From the NCBI GenBank assembly GCA_964422365.1, contig CAYRAV010000039.1:1-28412 (forward strand): a stretch of DNA of 28,412 nucleotides, written 5' to 3'. The notes under the pieces are model-generated. The model did not search any database. It had not been told where the DNA came from and saw only the letters and a list, made by a program, of their open reading frames with translations. The translations under genes were made by a program, and so were the position numbers. Below, piece after piece: positions 7,706 through 15,896 of the stretch; position 1 is the first letter of the stretch, and each line of letters opens with the position of its first letter. This stretch comes from CAYRAV01 sp964422365 (lineage in GTDB: Bacteria > Bacillota > Clostridia > Lachnospirales > Lachnospiraceae).

Positions 7706-8026
7706 CTATATAAATAATGTGATATGTTCCTCTCCATATTCTTCTCTGATACCCTGTAGACCGAGGAACAAAGATTTCATTAATAATTCTGTTTCATGAC
7801 TGATTTCAGAAGTTATATAAAATTCAAATCTGTCAGTCTTTTCATCTTGTTCTACTACAATGCCATCTTCTGTAAACTGTTCGATTGAATTTACGGTATT
7901 TATCACTAAAATAGATACGGCAGAACATATTATATCAGAACCGTATTCTGCATACTCCGCATGTCCTTCCAAACGTACTCTGTTATAAATACCATCCGCA
8001 TTTTTCTCTGCTGTCACCTTAATCAT
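7706..8026 (-). CDS. prp: Ribosomal-processing cysteine protease Prp
   Basis: A 106-residue cysteine protease of the Prp (YsxB) family. The catalytic pair His22 and Cys34 lies in the signature EGHAEYAEYGSDIICSAVS. Prp removes the N-terminal extension of L27; the substrate gene rpmA lies 25 bases downstream and carries the expected LQLFA-HKKG site. AGGAGTGG upstream of the ATG supports the start. The gene sits between rplU and rpmA, its usual place in Firmicutes, where it keeps protease and substrate in one transcript. Confidence 0.95.
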   Translation of the reverse strand: MIKVTAEKNADGIYNRVRLEGHAEYAEYGSDIICSAVSILVINTVNSIEQFTEDGIVVEQDEKTDRFEFYITSEISHETELLMKSLFLGLQGIREEYGEEHITLFI

Positions 8027-8073
8027 AAAACCACTCCTGAATATGAACTCTCATATTCAATCAAATATTATCA

Positions 8074-8382
8074 TTATGCATTGATTTTTTCGATTTTAAC
8101 TTCAGTAAACTGCTGTCTATGACCATTTTTCTTATGGTATCCGGTTTTTCTCTTGTATCTATATACAATAACTTTTTTTGCTTTTCCTTCTTTTACTACG
8201 GATGCAGAAACAGAAGCTCCAGCTACAGTAGGGTTTCCTACTTTTAAGCTACCATCATTTACAACAAGAACCTGATCAAAAGTTACATTAGCTCCAGCTT
8301 CTGCTCCAAGCTTCTCTACTCTGATCACATCGCCTTCAGATACTTTGTACTGTTTACCACCTGTTGCTATAATTGCGTACAT
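8074..8382 (-). CDS. rplU: 50S ribosomal protein L21
   Basis: A 102-residue L21, an early-assembling 23S rRNA-binding protein. It begins MYAIIATGGKQYKVSEGDVIRVEKL and ends with the RNA-binding block KVIVYRYKRKTGYHKKNGHRQQFTEVKI. Its length is typical. It is first in the operon with prp (47-base gap) and rpmA. GGAGGTG precedes the ATG, and a leader resembling the Firmicutes L21 leader lies upstream, so autogenous control by L21 is likely. Confidence 0.97.
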   Translation of the reverse strand: MYAIIATGGKQYKVSEGDVIRVEKLGAEAGANVTFDQVLVVNDGSLKVGNPTVAGASVSASVVKEGKAKKVIVYRYKRKTGYHKKNGHRQQFTEVKIEKINA

Positions 8383-8455
8383 ATGGCACCTCCTATATAA
8401 TTACTCGCCAGCTATGGTGTGAAAAAATCCACTTAAAACCTCGCTGTGCGGCACA
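8383..8455 (-). promoter_or_regulatory. Probable L21 ribosomal-protein leader
   Basis: The minus-strand leader runs from the predicted transcription start near 8455 to the rplU ATG. Its 3' part reads GCTGGCGAGTAATTATATAG followed directly by GAGGTGCC. This resembles the conserved end of the L21 leader RNA of Firmicutes as I remember it (CTGGCGAGT before the ribosome binding site). An upstream GCCGCACAGCGAGG segment could pair within the leader. A covariance-model search would settle it. Confidence 0.65.
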
Positions 8456-8462
8456 CTCATTT

Positions 8463-8491
8463 ATTTAACCACAAAACAATTCGTTTGTCAA
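8463..8491 (-). promoter_or_regulatory. Sigma-A promoter for rplU-prp-rpmA
   Basis: On the minus strand TTGACA (8486-8491) is followed by a 17-base spacer and TTAAAT (8463-8468). A second TTGACA-like sequence lies about 20 bases upstream. The promoter is downstream of the MITE at 8523-8708, so that element is not in this transcript. Confidence 0.75.
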
Positions 8492-8522
8492 GAAAAAAAT
8501 ATATTTTGTCAATAGTTTTGCT

Positions 8523-8708
8523 GTAACAGTTCAGCCATGCAGAAACAGTTGTAAAATATGCATGTGGGAGCTTGCTCACTAAGAGCGTATTTTACAATTA
8601 TTTCTATAGGGCGGATGCTCAACATGAATAATTTACCAGACAAACCGTAAATTTTTTGGTAATAATGTACATTCTGGTAAATTATGAATGGCATGGCTGA
8701 ACTGTTAC
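8523..8708. mobile_element. MITE with 18-bp inverted repeats and 8-bp target duplication
   Basis: The element starts with GTAACAGTTCAGCCATGC (8523-8540) and ends with its exact reverse complement (8691-8708). The flanking octamers directly outside are GTTTTGCT (8515-8522) and GTTTTGCC (8709-8716), equal at 7 of 8 positions, as expected of a target-site duplication. Inside are two hairpins: TTGTAAAATATGC (8549-8561) with GCGTATTTTACAA (8585-8597), and ATAATTTACCAGA (8628-8640) with TCTGGTAAATTAT (8673-8685). At 186 bases it has no room for a transposase, so it would need one in trans. It sits between traX and the rplU promoter. Confidence 0.85.
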
Positions 8709-8763
8709 GTTTTGCCAGATATCAGCATACTCTAATAGTGCTGTCTTTCATGCATATCCTGTT

Positions 8764-9468
8764 TCACTGCATATAATAGACAGCAAACAGGATAAGCAAA
8801 TGTACGGGATAAAAGAGATAGAAGCTGTATTTTAATTTCAATCCCCTCTTTCCATTGTAGTATGCAATTGGTATTGCTGAAAAAACTGCTGCAAGCTCCA
8901 GACTACAACCATATAGTAAGAAAATAACAACAGCTGCTGCTATCAATTTTGTATATGATGTCTGATAGAGAAAATAATAACATAAAATCAATAGAATTCC
9001 CTTATATCCATAATCCGTCTTTAAGAAAAAAGCAATACAGCAGATAATAAATATATATATGATTTTTTGCAGATTCTTATTAGATGATGTACGAAGTTTT
9101 AATTGTTCTATCATATGAATTAGTAATGCCCCTAAAAATAGAGTGAAAAATACATTTTGGTACTGTATGTCACATATTTTATGCCGAAATGCCAAATCAA
9201 ATGGGATTTCTGATATTATTGCGAAAACCCCCAGCCGAAATAGATACTTTTTTGTATTTGAGGTATAATACATCCCTTCTACCAGCAAAAAACAAAAAAT
9301 AGGAAATGCTAATCTCCCAATCAGACGCATTGTGATATATAACGCAGAAAAATCATACGGCGACACTAGCACTGCCGCCGTATGATCAATTAGCATAGAT
9401 ATGATTGCAATTATTTTTAATGTACTGCCCGAAAAGATTTTTATAGTTTCTGTTCTATTCTTTGACAT
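8764..9468 (-). CDS. TraX-family membrane protein
   Basis: A 234-residue protein with about seven to eight membrane segments. It begins SGSTLKIIAIISMLIDHTAAVL and continues with RLIGRLAFPIFCFLLVEGMYYT and RLGVFAIISEIPFDLAF, the conserved blocks of the TraX family. TraX of the F plasmid acetylates pilin; chromosomal copies in Firmicutes are widespread and their substrate is unknown, so an acyl transfer at the cell surface is the most that can be suggested. AGGAG precedes the ATG. Its start overlaps the end of the secreted amidase gene by 14 bases, indicating translational coupling and perhaps a shared cell-envelope role. Confidence 0.85.
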   Translation of the reverse strand: MSKNRTETIKIFSGSTLKIIAIISMLIDHTAAVLVSPYDFSALYITMRLIGRLAFPIFCFLLVEGMYYTSNTKKYLFRLGVFAIISEIPFDLAFRHKICDIQYQNVFFTLFLGALLIHMIEQLKLRTSSNKNLQKIIYIFIICCIAFFLKTDYGYKGILLILCYYFLYQTSYTKLIAAAVVIFLLYGCSLELAAVFSAIPIAYYNGKRGLKLKYSFYLFYPVHLLILFAVYYMQ

Positions 9469-11188
9469 AATTTACTCCTGTATATTCGCAAATACCCTGT
9501 GCAATTTCCTGTGCAGTTTCCTTCCAGAAATCTGCATTTCCTACCATATTGATTGCCTCATTACGATTTGTCATAAATGCACATTCCACCAGAATACTTG
9601 CTTTTGCACCTGTTTCTTTTGTATTGCAGAGTGCCAGTGCCATAGTCTTTACACCGCGGTTTACCTGTGGTGTTCCCTTTGCCATATATTTTAATATAGT
9701 CTGTGCAAATTTCTTTGATTGGCCTGCTTGTGAAGCGTTTTTATGATAAAATACTTCTACACCCTGGCCAGAGTTAAATGTTGTTCCAGTTCCTGCCGCA
9801 TTAAAATGTACACTAACAGAATAATCACTATTAAAGTTTTTGATATTCTTTTGCCGGTTTGCCAAACTGACATCTGTTGCACCAAATGCGGAACGATATA
9901 CATCAAAACCACAACGTTCCAGTTCTTCAGCCAGATATTTTCCCACTCCTACATTTGGAACATGTTCCTTGATACACTGTCCTTTCTTAAAATCAACCTT
10001 TCCATCATGATTATAATCAATGGCAACCGGCATTGGAGGTGTGCGTTTTCCAGGAGTATTTGCACCATGTCCGCAATCTACTGCAATACGAATTGGTGTC
10101 TGTCCCATAATGATATTAATATAACCTGATGTCTGCTGGATATAGTATTTTTTACTGCTTGTTTTCTTCAAAACAATTTTTACGGTATCAGCATTGCTTT
10201 GTGTTACAGAAAGTTCTCTTGCAATATACGCATCTGATAAATCCATAAGGTAAGACTGGTCAGAAAAAGCAGTTCCGTTGTATGTAAGAGTAATTTTTTT
10301 AGTACCTTTGGTAATTTTCACACTATCACTATTTTCACAAGAAATCTTTACAATATCAAGTCCATCCTGGTATTTTGCAGTAATAGCAGAAATATTGTCT
10401 AAAGATTCATCCACTTCAGAAGAAAGAGCAATTTCTTTTGTATCCATCCATGAGAAATATGTGATATTTTTTCTGGTAATTTTCATTGTCTTAGTAGAAG
10501 TATTCCAAGTATATTTGTATCCAAGAGAAGTCATTACGAATCTTGCCGGTACCATAATCTGTTCCACATTTCCTTCTGCATCAGTTACTAACTGCGGTGC
10601 AGCAGTCATTTCTGTTTCTACCCCATTTACTAATACTTTTGTACTGCCAGGGTACATTACAATTTTTCTATTCCTTTTGGTTATTGTAATAAAATGTGTT
10701 TCCGAATCATAGGTGTACTCTGCGTTTATTTTAGAATCTTTCAATGCACCCTCTATTGGAATCATAACATGTTTGTCATAAACTATACCGGAAAAATCGC
10801 TTGAAAGAGAAGTTCCCAAAACTTTCATTTTTACATTATTTCCTGTAAACTTCTGATACTCACCATTTGTATAAATCTGCAAACTTCCGTCGGTATATAT
10901 CCATGGCATTGGAAATTCTTCTGAAACAATATCCGGATTTTCCACAAAAGGTGTTGCACTTGGCTGTGGTGCATCTGTGCTGCTTTCATCAGAAAGTGTA
11001 TCAGAAGATAGTTCTTCTGGCACAGTTGTTATTTCCTGGGAATTAGTTGTTTCTGGCGGATTAGTTGTCTCTGAAACAATTGCTGCCTCTTCTGCATGTC
11101 CAATTGTCTCTCTATTGTGAAACAAAAGCAAAGATAAAAATAATACTCCGCCTGCTTTCCATATTTTTTTCTGTTTTAAATTGTACAT
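9455..11188 (-). CDS. Secreted N-acetylmuramoyl-L-alanine amidase with stalk-like domain
   Basis: A 577-residue exported cell-wall hydrolase. Residues 1-32 form a signal peptide (hydrophobic core GGVLFLSLLLF). A low-complexity S/T/P/E linker covers about 33-85. A copper-amine-oxidase-N-like substrate or wall-binding region covers about 115-240 (VMIPIEGALK; VLVNGVETEMTAAPQ; MVPARFVMTSLGYKYTWN), followed by a beta-rich AMIN-like stretch to about 362. The C-terminal Amidase_3 domain carries the zinc ligands His374 (DCGHG), Glu408 and His461 (SVHFNA) and the catalytic Glu535 (LVECAFMTN). A loop DYNHDGKVDF at 391-400 between His374 and Glu408 resembles a calcium-binding loop. The start at 11186-11188 was preferred because it gives a proper signal peptide after AAAGGAA; the longer frame adds 19 residues. 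Confidence 0.9.
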   Translation of the reverse strand: MYNLKQKKIWKAGGVLFLSLLLFHNRETIGHAEEAAIVSETTNPPETTNSQEITTVPEELSSDTLSDESSTDAPQPSATPFVENPDIVSEEFPMPWIYTDGSLQIYTNGEYQKFTGNNVKMKVLGTSLSSDFSGIVYDKHVMIPIEGALKDSKINAEYTYDSETHFITITKRNRKIVMYPGSTKVLVNGVETEMTAAPQLVTDAEGNVEQIMVPARFVMTSLGYKYTWNTSTKTMKITRKNITYFSWMDTKEIALSSEVDESLDNISAITAKYQDGLDIVKISCENSDSVKITKGTKKITLTYNGTAFSDQSYLMDLSDAYIARELSVTQSNADTVKIVLKKTSSKKYYIQQTSGYINIIMGQTPIRIAVDCGHGANTPGKRTPPMPVAIDYNHDGKVDFKKGQCIKEHVPNVGVGKYLAEELERCGFDVYRSAFGATDVSLANRQKNIKNFNSDYSVSVHFNAAGTGTTFNSGQGVEVFYHKNASQAGQSKKFAQTILKYMAKGTPQVNRGVKTMALALCNTKETGAKASILVECAFMTNRNEAINMVGNADFWKETAQEIAQGICEYTGVNYVKE

Positions 11189-11232
11189 AACATCATTCCT
11201 TTGTATTTTATTCCTTATTTTTATAATCGGAT

Positions 11233-11256
11233 AAAAAAGTGACAAAAATATGTCAC
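11233..11256 (-). terminator. Terminator after the RNase G gene
   Basis: On the minus strand GTGACA (11251-11256) pairs with TGTCAC (11239-11244) over a six-base loop, followed by six T residues (11233-11238). It lies 36 bases after the RNase G stop and before the amidase start. Confidence 0.8.
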
Positions 11257-11291
11257 ACCATAAGCAAAAACTATATCAGTTTATCCATATA

Positions 11292-12479
11292 TTACAAGAT
11301 TCTAATTTGTTCATATAATGGTTTTCTCTGCTTTTTTCTTGTTAATTCAACCAAATGCAGTGCTGTTAAATCTATAAATCGTGTTGGGACAGGATCTGTT
11401 GCAATTTTAGCTTTCAAATGCTCAATCAAACACATTTTGTTTTTTATCGATTCCATATCAATAAAATCAATAATAATAATTCCGGATAAATTTCTAAGAC
11501 GTATTTGAGTTGCAATTTCTTCAGCAGCTTCCAAATTAATTTTCAAAAATGTCTCTTCTGCTTTTCGTTTCCCTGCGATAGCCTTTCCTGTGTTTACATC
11601 AATGGAAACCAGTGCTTCCGTTGGCTGAATAATCAAATATCCGCCTGACTTCAGCCATACTTTTTCCTGTAATGCTTTTGATATTTTTGTTTCTATATTG
11701 TACAAATGATTCAGCGAAATATCCGTTTCAGTGTACAGTTTTAGCTTATCTAAGTCCTTTTTCTGATTAGCCTCCAAATACAGTTTCATCTCACAATATA
11801 ACCCACTATCATCTGTCAGAATCTGATCTATATTTTGAGAATATCCATCCCGAATATCACATAAATATCCGCTTAATCCTTTTTCAACTAAAGAAAAACA
11901 GCTTTTATGGATTCCTGTTGCCTTTATAAACTCAAATCTGTCTATTAAGCATAATGTTTCTTCTATTATTTCATTTTCTGATACTGATATACTATTGGTT
12001 CTTACAATAAAACCATATTCTTTTGTTAAATACGGCTTCATAATGTTCTGTAACCGCTCTCTTTCTTCCGTTTCCTTAATTTTTCCGGAAATGCCTACAC
12101 CGGTTTTACCATAAGTCAGAACAACATATTTACCAGTAAAATTAAGGCAGCTGCTTGCCATGGGTGCTTTTGTTTTCATGCTTTCTTTTGTAATCTGCAC
12201 CAGAAGTTCATCACCTATAACCCATTTATTACTTTGCTTTGGTTTGGTAAAGATTGCAGCCGGATTCTTTTCCAAAGGAAGATAACACATTGTCTGATTT
12301 TCTATTTCAACAAATGCTGCATTAATATTCTTTACAATATTTTTGATTTTTCCAACATAAATATTGCCAAGTATCCCTTCTGCATCAGCATCCTCACAAT
12401 TTACCTGCACCAGTTTTGTATCCTCTAAAAAGCAGGATATCAGTTTATCTTTAAAGTGTGTGATAACCAATTGATTCAT
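11292..12479 (-). CDS. Ribonuclease E/G family protein, short form
   Basis: A 395-residue RNase G-type endoribonuclease that cuts single-stranded RNA at 5'-monophosphorylated ends. An S1 domain lies at about 33-120 (GILGNIYVGKIKNIV; NAAFVEI). The catalytic metal ligands are Asp294 in SIDVNTGK and Asp338 in IIIDFIDM. The sequence ends soon after LVELTRKKQRKPLYEQ, so the zinc-link cysteine pair and the small domain seen in E. coli RNase E/G are absent. This short form may be normal in this bacterial group. The start at 12477-12479 follows AGGAG; a TTG-started frame to 12497 would include the ribosome binding site. It is third in the operon after the two radical-SAM-associated genes. Confidence 0.9.
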   Translation of the reverse strand: MNQLVITHFKDKLISCFLEDTKLVQVNCEDADAEGILGNIYVGKIKNIVKNINAAFVEIENQTMCYLPLEKNPAAIFTKPKQSNKWVIGDELLVQITKESMKTKAPMASSCLNFTGKYVVLTYGKTGVGISGKIKETEERERLQNIMKPYLTKEYGFIVRTNSISVSENEIIEETLCLIDRFEFIKATGIHKSCFSLVEKGLSGYLCDIRDGYSQNIDQILTDDSGLYCEMKLYLEANQKKDLDKLKLYTETDISLNHLYNIETKISKALQEKVWLKSGGYLIIQPTEALVSIDVNTGKAIAGKRKAEETFLKINLEAAEEIATQIRLRNLSGIIIIDFIDMESIKNKMCLIEHLKAKIATDPVPTRFIDLTALHLVELTRKKQRKPLYEQIRIL

Positions 12480-12510
12480 ACTATATACTCCTAACAATAA
12501 AAACTCATAA

Positions 12511-13284
12511 CTATTCTAAAACCGTTCCCAAGGAGCCAAGTGTAACAAATTTATGTTCCTCTCCTTCTTTTGCTAAATCTGCATACAGTTCCATGCGATG
12601 ATACTGATATGAAAAAGGCTCTAATTGATGCTCCATAAAAGCGTAAAATGCCTCTAAAATCTGATTTGGTTTAATATTGACTACACTTCCCGCAGACACC
12701 TGGACAAATAATTTATTATGATTGTGATACTGGTCTGCTATGGAAGATGATATATGGTGATTTGTTCTCTTTGCAAACTCTTCTGCTGTGAATGCATAAT
12801 GATAAATGTATGGTTTGATATTCGTTTCTGTTTCACTTTTTTTTGTTTTTTTTGTAATTATAATTTCTTCCTGTTCCATAAATTTTTGAAATTTTTGTTG
12901 AAAATCTTCGCATATTGTATATCCATCTTTTAATGAAATCTGATAATCAGCAGCTGCAACAATTGACATCGCAGTTTTGCTTTTTTCTGGCAATTGCATA
13001 AATTCTACAATTTGAATTTCATCATTCATGGCGCCATTTATGATAGCAATCATTTCTTTAGAAGATTTGCTGCTTTCTAACTGCATATCCAGATATTCTC
13101 CATCGCTGGTTAAACCTACTCCAAGCGGCGAAGCAAATGATATTAGCTGATGCGGATTGAATCCCTGTGAATATGAAATATCTATTCCACATCTTCTAAA
13201 TGCTTTTTGAAAATAACGCATCACATCCAGATGTCCAATAAATTTCATTGTTCCTGCTTTTGTAAATTTTAATCTAGCTTTCAT
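12511..13284 (-). CDS. TIGR03936 family radical-SAM-linked protein
   Basis: A 257-residue protein starting MKARLKFTKAGTMKFIGHLDVMRYFQKAFRRCGIDISYSQGFNPHQ (split here by its motifs: FIGHLDVMR and YSQGFNPHQ). These blocks identify the TIGR03936 family, which is always linked or fused to a TIGR03960-type radical SAM protein; its reaction is unknown. The start at 13282-13284 follows a very strong GGGGGAGGTG. That ribosome binding site lies inside the last codons of the upstream radical SAM gene, with an 11-base overlap, so the two are translationally coupled. A longer frame to 13326 is entirely within the upstream gene and is rejected. Confidence 0.9.
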   Translation of the reverse strand: MKARLKFTKAGTMKFIGHLDVMRYFQKAFRRCGIDISYSQGFNPHQLISFASPLGVGLTSDGEYLDMQLESSKSSKEMIAIINGAMNDEIQIVEFMQLPEKSKTAMSIVAAADYQISLKDGYTICEDFQQKFQKFMEQEEIIITKKTKKSETETNIKPYIYHYAFTAEEFAKRTNHHISSSIADQYHNHNKLFVQVSAGSVVNIKPNQILEAFYAFMEHQLEPFSYQYHRMELYADLAKEGEEHKFVTLGSLGTVLE

Positions 13285-15133
13285 AACATACACCTCCCCC
13301 AAATTGTTTCGCACCACAGCCCGCACATTTTACTCTGCAGTTTGGTGTAGTTGTTTCTGCTTTTGCCTTTTCATACTCATTCCATAAAAACTTCTTAGAA
13401 ACACCTGTATCTATAAAATCCCAAGGAAGAATTTCATCTTTCTCCCTCTCACGTGCAGTGTAGAAAAGAGGATCTATCTCATTTTGTTTAAAACATTCCA
13501 TCCATATATCGTATTTAAAAAATTCAGACCATGCATCATAAACACATCCTGCCTTGTAAGCATCAAAAATTACTTTGCTTACTTTTCTGTCACCTCTTGC
13601 AAAGACACCTTCTAGTAATGTAACTTCTGCCTCATGCCAGTTGTATTTAATACTTTTTTGATTCAGTTGTTCTTTCATTTTACCATTTAAAAATCTTTGC
13701 TTTTCCAGAAATTCTTCTCGTGTATTCATTCTTGTCCATTGAAATGGAGTGAAAGGTTTTGGCACAAAAAAAGATGTACTGGACACAATGCTGACCTTTC
13801 CACTTCTCTGATCTTTTGGTATGGTATAATACTCCCTTGCGATCTTGTCAGATAAAATTGCAATTCCTTCAATATCTTCTAATGTTTCTGTAGGAAGCCC
13901 CAGCATAAAATACAATTTAACACGATTCCAGCCGCTTTGGAATGCATCCATTGCACCTTTTAATATGACTTCTTCTGTCAGACCTTTATTGATGACATTG
14001 CGCATCCGCTGTGAACCGGCTTCTGGTGCAAAAGTCAGACTGCTCTTTTTGATATCCTGTACTTTACTCATAACATCCAGTGCAAATGCATCAATTCTTA
14101 AAGATGGCAAAGAAATATTAACACCTTTTTCTTTAAATTCTTCAATTAAATAGTATACTAATTCGAATAAGCAGGAATAATCACTAGAGCTTAAAGAGCT
14201 AAGAGAAATTTCTTCATGTCCGGTATTCCTTAGCATTTTAGCAGCACGTTCTTTTAAAAAGTTTACATCCCTTTCACGAATAGGACGATAAATCATTCCT
14301 GCTTGGCAAAAACGGCAGCCCCTGATACAGCCGCGCTGAATCTCTAATACCACTCTGTCCTGCGTTGCTCTAATATAGGGAACAAGCGGTTTTTCGGGAT
14401 AAAAAGTGTCACTAAGCTGCATTTCAACCTGCTTCTTTACCGTTTTAGGTGCATATTCATTGTTTGGCACAAAACGATCAAGTGTGCCATCTTCTTTATA
14501 TGTGACATCATAAAATGCAGGTACATAGATACCTTCGATTTGTGCTGCTTTTTCCAAAAAAGATTTTCTAGAACCCCCATTTTTCTTGTTTTCTTTGTAA
14601 AGATCCATCAATTCAAAGTACACTGTTTCGCCTTCTCCAATATAAAACATATCAAAAAAATCTGCAATTGGTTCTGTGTTATAGGCACAAGGCCCTCCTC
14701 CAATTACAATCGGCATATCGTCTGTTCTATCTTTTGAATAAATTGGAATTTGGGACAAATCTAGTATTTGCAATATATTTGTATAACACATTTCATATTG
14801 CAATGTAATTCCAAGAAAGTCAAACTCTTTGACTGGTTCCTGCGTTTCTAATGCAAACAAAGGTATGTTTTTTTCACGCATGATTCTATCTAAATCCATC
14901 CACGGCGAATAGACACGTTCACAATAAATATCATCTCGCTGATTAAACATATCATATAAAATCTGAATACCCAAATGTGACATACCAATTTCATACACAT
15001 CCGGAAAACACATGCAAAAACGTATCTCCACATCTTTTGGATTCTTTTTTATCATATTAATTTCATTTCCGATATATCTTGCAGGTTTTTCAACTTGTAG
15101 AAGTATCTCATCAGATAATGCTAGTTTTCTCAT
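13274..15133 (-). CDS. TIGR03960 family B12-binding radical SAM protein
   Basis: A 619-residue radical SAM enzyme of unknown reaction. Residues about 35-170 form a cobalamin-binding-like Rossmann region (FPDVYEIGMSHLGIQILYDM; IVIGGGPCAYNTEPIADFFD). The [4Fe-4S] cysteines are C269, C273 and C276 in QRGCIRGCRFCQAG. Four more cysteines at the very C-terminus (C599, C603, C606, C616) could hold a second metal site. The family co-occurs with a TIGR03936 protein, here the overlapping downstream gene, and often with RNase G and the L21/L27 genes, as in this window; a role in modifying RNA or the translation apparatus is a neighbourhood-based guess. The ATG is preceded by AGGAG about 11 bases away, slightly far. 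Confidence 0.9.
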   Translation of the reverse strand: MRKLALSDEILLQVEKPARYIGNEINMIKKNPKDVEIRFCMCFPDVYEIGMSHLGIQILYDMFNQRDDIYCERVYSPWMDLDRIMREKNIPLFALETQEPVKEFDFLGITLQYEMCYTNILQILDLSQIPIYSKDRTDDMPIVIGGGPCAYNTEPIADFFDMFYIGEGETVYFELMDLYKENKKNGGSRKSFLEKAAQIEGIYVPAFYDVTYKEDGTLDRFVPNNEYAPKTVKKQVEMQLSDTFYPEKPLVPYIRATQDRVVLEIQRGCIRGCRFCQAGMIYRPIRERDVNFLKERAAKMLRNTGHEEISLSSLSSSDYSCLFELVYYLIEEFKEKGVNISLPSLRIDAFALDVMSKVQDIKKSSLTFAPEAGSQRMRNVINKGLTEEVILKGAMDAFQSGWNRVKLYFMLGLPTETLEDIEGIAILSDKIAREYYTIPKDQRSGKVSIVSSTSFFVPKPFTPFQWTRMNTREEFLEKQRFLNGKMKEQLNQKSIKYNWHEAEVTLLEGVFARGDRKVSKVIFDAYKAGCVYDAWSEFFKYDIWMECFKQNEIDPLFYTAREREKDEILPWDFIDTGVSKKFLWNEYEKAKAETTTPNCRVKCAGCGAKQFGGGVCYES

Positions 15134-15246
15134 GAAAGTAAAATCTCCTATTCTTCTGTTATTTTTTTCTATCTTATTTTTATGTTGATGCTTATTGGGG
15201 AATAATTACAAAGTTTACAACTATTCAGAACTACTATTCATAAACA

Positions 15247-15606
15247 CTAATGCAAAAAAAATTCTTTGTCAATCTGTAATTTTTGAACATAATCAGAAAA
15301 AGTTTCTTCAAATTGTTCTAACCGATTGTTCTCCTGAACTTTTTCTTTTATATAAGAAAAGTCAATTCCTTCATAGTCAATTCCCAATTCCTTAGATGAA
15401 AAAACAAAAAGAAAAATAACAATGGCGCAAATAAATTGAAACAATAAAACACTTTTCAGATGAAAGCTTTTATTATTGATTTCTATGCCATTGTTTTCAT
15501 TTTTACATTTTGCATAAGGTGAAGAATGTAACTGTTCCATGCAGTCTCTCCTTGCATCTTCAATTTTTTGTGCACGACTCATATAAGCAATTTGTTCCTT
15601 TGTCAT
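15247..15606 (-). CDS. Unknown small membrane protein with one helix
   Basis: A 119-residue protein I do not recognise. Residues 1-50 are hydrophilic and charged (MTKEQIAYMSRAQKIEDARR), one membrane segment lies at about 52-71 (SVLLFQFICAIVIFLFVFSS), and the rest is an acidic, helix-prone tail (residues 75-119, KEKVQENNRLEQFEETFSDY). The layout suggests a single-pass protein with the N-terminus inside. AAGGTG stands a few bases before the ATG, and an extended -10 box (TGATACAAT on the minus strand, TACAAT at 15638-15643) could drive it. It precedes the radical SAM gene on the same strand by 113 bases and may be cotranscribed with it. Confidence 0.65.
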   Translation of the reverse strand: MTKEQIAYMSRAQKIEDARRDCMEQLHSSPYAKCKNENNGIEINNKSFHLKSVLLFQFICAIVIFLFVFSSKELGIDYEGIDFSYIKEKVQENNRLEQFEETFSDYVQKLQIDKEFFLH

Positions 15607-15817
15607 ATAGCACCTTCTAATATTTTGTTGTTACTTTATTGTATCATGTGTGTTTATGATTTATTCCTATTTACTTAATCCTTGCTGTAAATATTTTTGT
15701 AACATCCAAGTCTATTAAACTTTATCAATAAGATTCGCAAATATAACTGCCTGCATAATATTGTAACATATTTGATTATTTTTGCAATATTTTATAATAT
15801 TTTCTACATATGACGTG

Positions 15818-15890
15818 GTACAGTCATGCTATTCCATTCATCATATTCCAATGCAAAGTACATTCATTGTAATATACTCATATGGGCTGC
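15818..15890. repeat. Degraded element related to the MITE family
   Basis: The sequence from GTACAGTCATGCTATTCC (from 15818) through TGCAAAGTACATTCATTG (15852-15869) follows the same order as the left half of the element at 16038, with substitutions. No opposite end or target duplication is visible. It sits in the 430-base non-coding stretch between the small membrane protein and tyrS. The rest of that stretch (15650-15817) is AT-rich, and I see nothing else in it. Confidence 0.6.
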
Positions 15891-15896
15891 ATTTGC

